This document shows, piece after piece, positions 63,218 to 64,000 of a stretch of 64,000 bases of DNA; the first letter of the stretch is position 1, and the number at the start of each line of letters is the position of its first letter. The stretch is from NCBI GenBank assembly GCA_038501195.1, contig JBBPUQ010000007.1, forward strand, positions 4,441,501-4,505,500, written 5' to 3'. The stretch comes from Nemania diffusa (lineage: Eukaryota > Ascomycota > Sordariomycetes > Xylariales > Xylariaceae). The position numbers and the translations under genes are program-made. The notes beneath the pieces were generated by a model. That model saw nothing but the letters and a program-made list of their open reading frames with translations. It had not been told where the DNA came from and searched no databases.

Positions 63218-63733
63218 AAAAACTTATTTAAATTTAGCTATATAATTATACTTTTTTAAAAAATAAAAAAAAAACAAGTTTTAATATATAGTTAGTTAAA
63301 ATAGTTTAAAATATAATTTTTAAATATTTTATTATTACTATTTGTTAAAAATTTATACTTTTTTATTAAAAACTTATTTTTTTTGTTATAAAAACTTATT
63401 TAAATTTAGTTATATAATTATATTTTTTTAAAAAATAAAAAAAAAACAAGTTTTAATATATAGCTAGTTAAAACAATTTAAAATATAACTTTTAAACATT
63501 TTATTATTATTATTTATTAAAAATTTATACTTTTTTATTAAAAACTTATTTTTTTTATTATAAAAACTTATTTAAATTTAGTTATATAATTATATTTTTT
63601 TAAAAAATAAAAAAAAAACAAGTTTTAATATATAGCTAATTAAAACAGTTTAAAATATAACTTTTAAACATTTTATTATTATTATTTATTAAAAATTTAT
63701 ATTTTTTTATTAAAAATTTATTTTTTTTGTTAT
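63218..63733 (+). repeat. 172-bp tandem repeat, 3 units
   Basis: 'aaaaacttatttaaatttag' starts at 63218, 63390 and 63562, exactly 172 bp apart. Units share 'aaaaaacaagttttaatata', 'taactttta' and 'aaaaatttatacttttttat'. The sequence is not related to the 173-bp satellite on either strand as far as I can see. Confidence 0.9.
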
Positions 63734-64000
63734 AAAAAAATATTTTAATAAATTATATTATATTTTTTAATATTAATAAAAAAAATTAAACTAATATATT
63801 AAGTTTTTATTTAACTTTAATAACTTTTTTAATTTTAAATATTTTAATATATATTATATATTTATTAAAGCTAAAAAATAATATAATATTAATAAATTGT
63901 TATATTTTATATAGTATATTTTTTAGAAATAAACTTTTTGTTGTAATATTTTTTTTAGATTTTTTTTTAAATTAATTGTTTAAAATATTTTAAATATTTT
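63734..64000. other. AT-rich DNA at window edge
   Basis: Nothing supported. Confidence 0.4.

Noticed and set aside
1..64000. Mitochondrial or apicoplast origin because of the very high A+T
   Set aside because: No rRNA, tRNA or respiratory genes in 64 kb, while RIP-type paralogue decay and fungal LTR retrotransposons are present.
1..64000. Promoters, TATA boxes, ARS-like elements and terminators
   Set aside because: In DNA this A/T-rich their consensus words occur by chance everywhere, and there is no gene to anchor them.

Overview
This window is extremely A+T-rich DNA with no intact gene. It looks like an AT-rich heterochromatic block (centromeric, pericentromeric or subtelomeric) of a filamentous ascomycete. 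Three observations point there. (1) Paralogous repeat copies differ mainly by C-to-T and G-to-A transitions with few indels, as expected of repeat-induced point mutation (RIP). (2) The two recognisable transposon families are LTR retrotransposons whose residual protein motifs match common fungal types. (3) C and G remain mostly in short repeats, while CpG and CpC are nearly absent. The species is not identified.

Layout. 0.9-2.1 kb: two dispersed repeats. 3.3-3.7 kb: a relic coding frame. 6.15-17.98 kb: a minus-strand Ty1/Copia array, LTR-fragment-LTR-internal-LTR-internal-LTR, flanked by a 5-bp direct repeat; RT and RNase H are still readable in the 7.0-12.3 kb copy. 22.9-28.0 kb: a plus-strand Ty3/gypsy relic with two long gag-like frames, an RT YLDD box decayed to YLNN, RNase H and probable integrase. 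28-30 kb: a small three-copy repeat. 32.0-34.3 kb: a 975-bp tandem duplication. 34.8-35.5 kb: a GC-richer tract with strict 4-bp phase, then an inverted repeat and a 9-bp minisatellite. 35.6-42 kb: interleaved duplications and minisatellites. 47-49 kb and 50.5-52.1 kb: tandem arrays. 54.3-57.9 kb: a compound satellite block, made of three 76-80-bp units with a decay gradient, eleven 173-bp units and an array of roughly 62-bp units. 61-64 kb: short repeats, palindromes and three 172-bp units.

No working gene, tRNA, rRNA, CRISPR array or promoter could be supported. The short open frames in this DNA are mostly chance or shadows of repeats. Protein motifs were read by eye from decayed sequence. 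Family calls for the Copia RT/RNase H and gypsy RT/RNase H are fairly firm; outer boundaries, gag and integrase limits are approximate.
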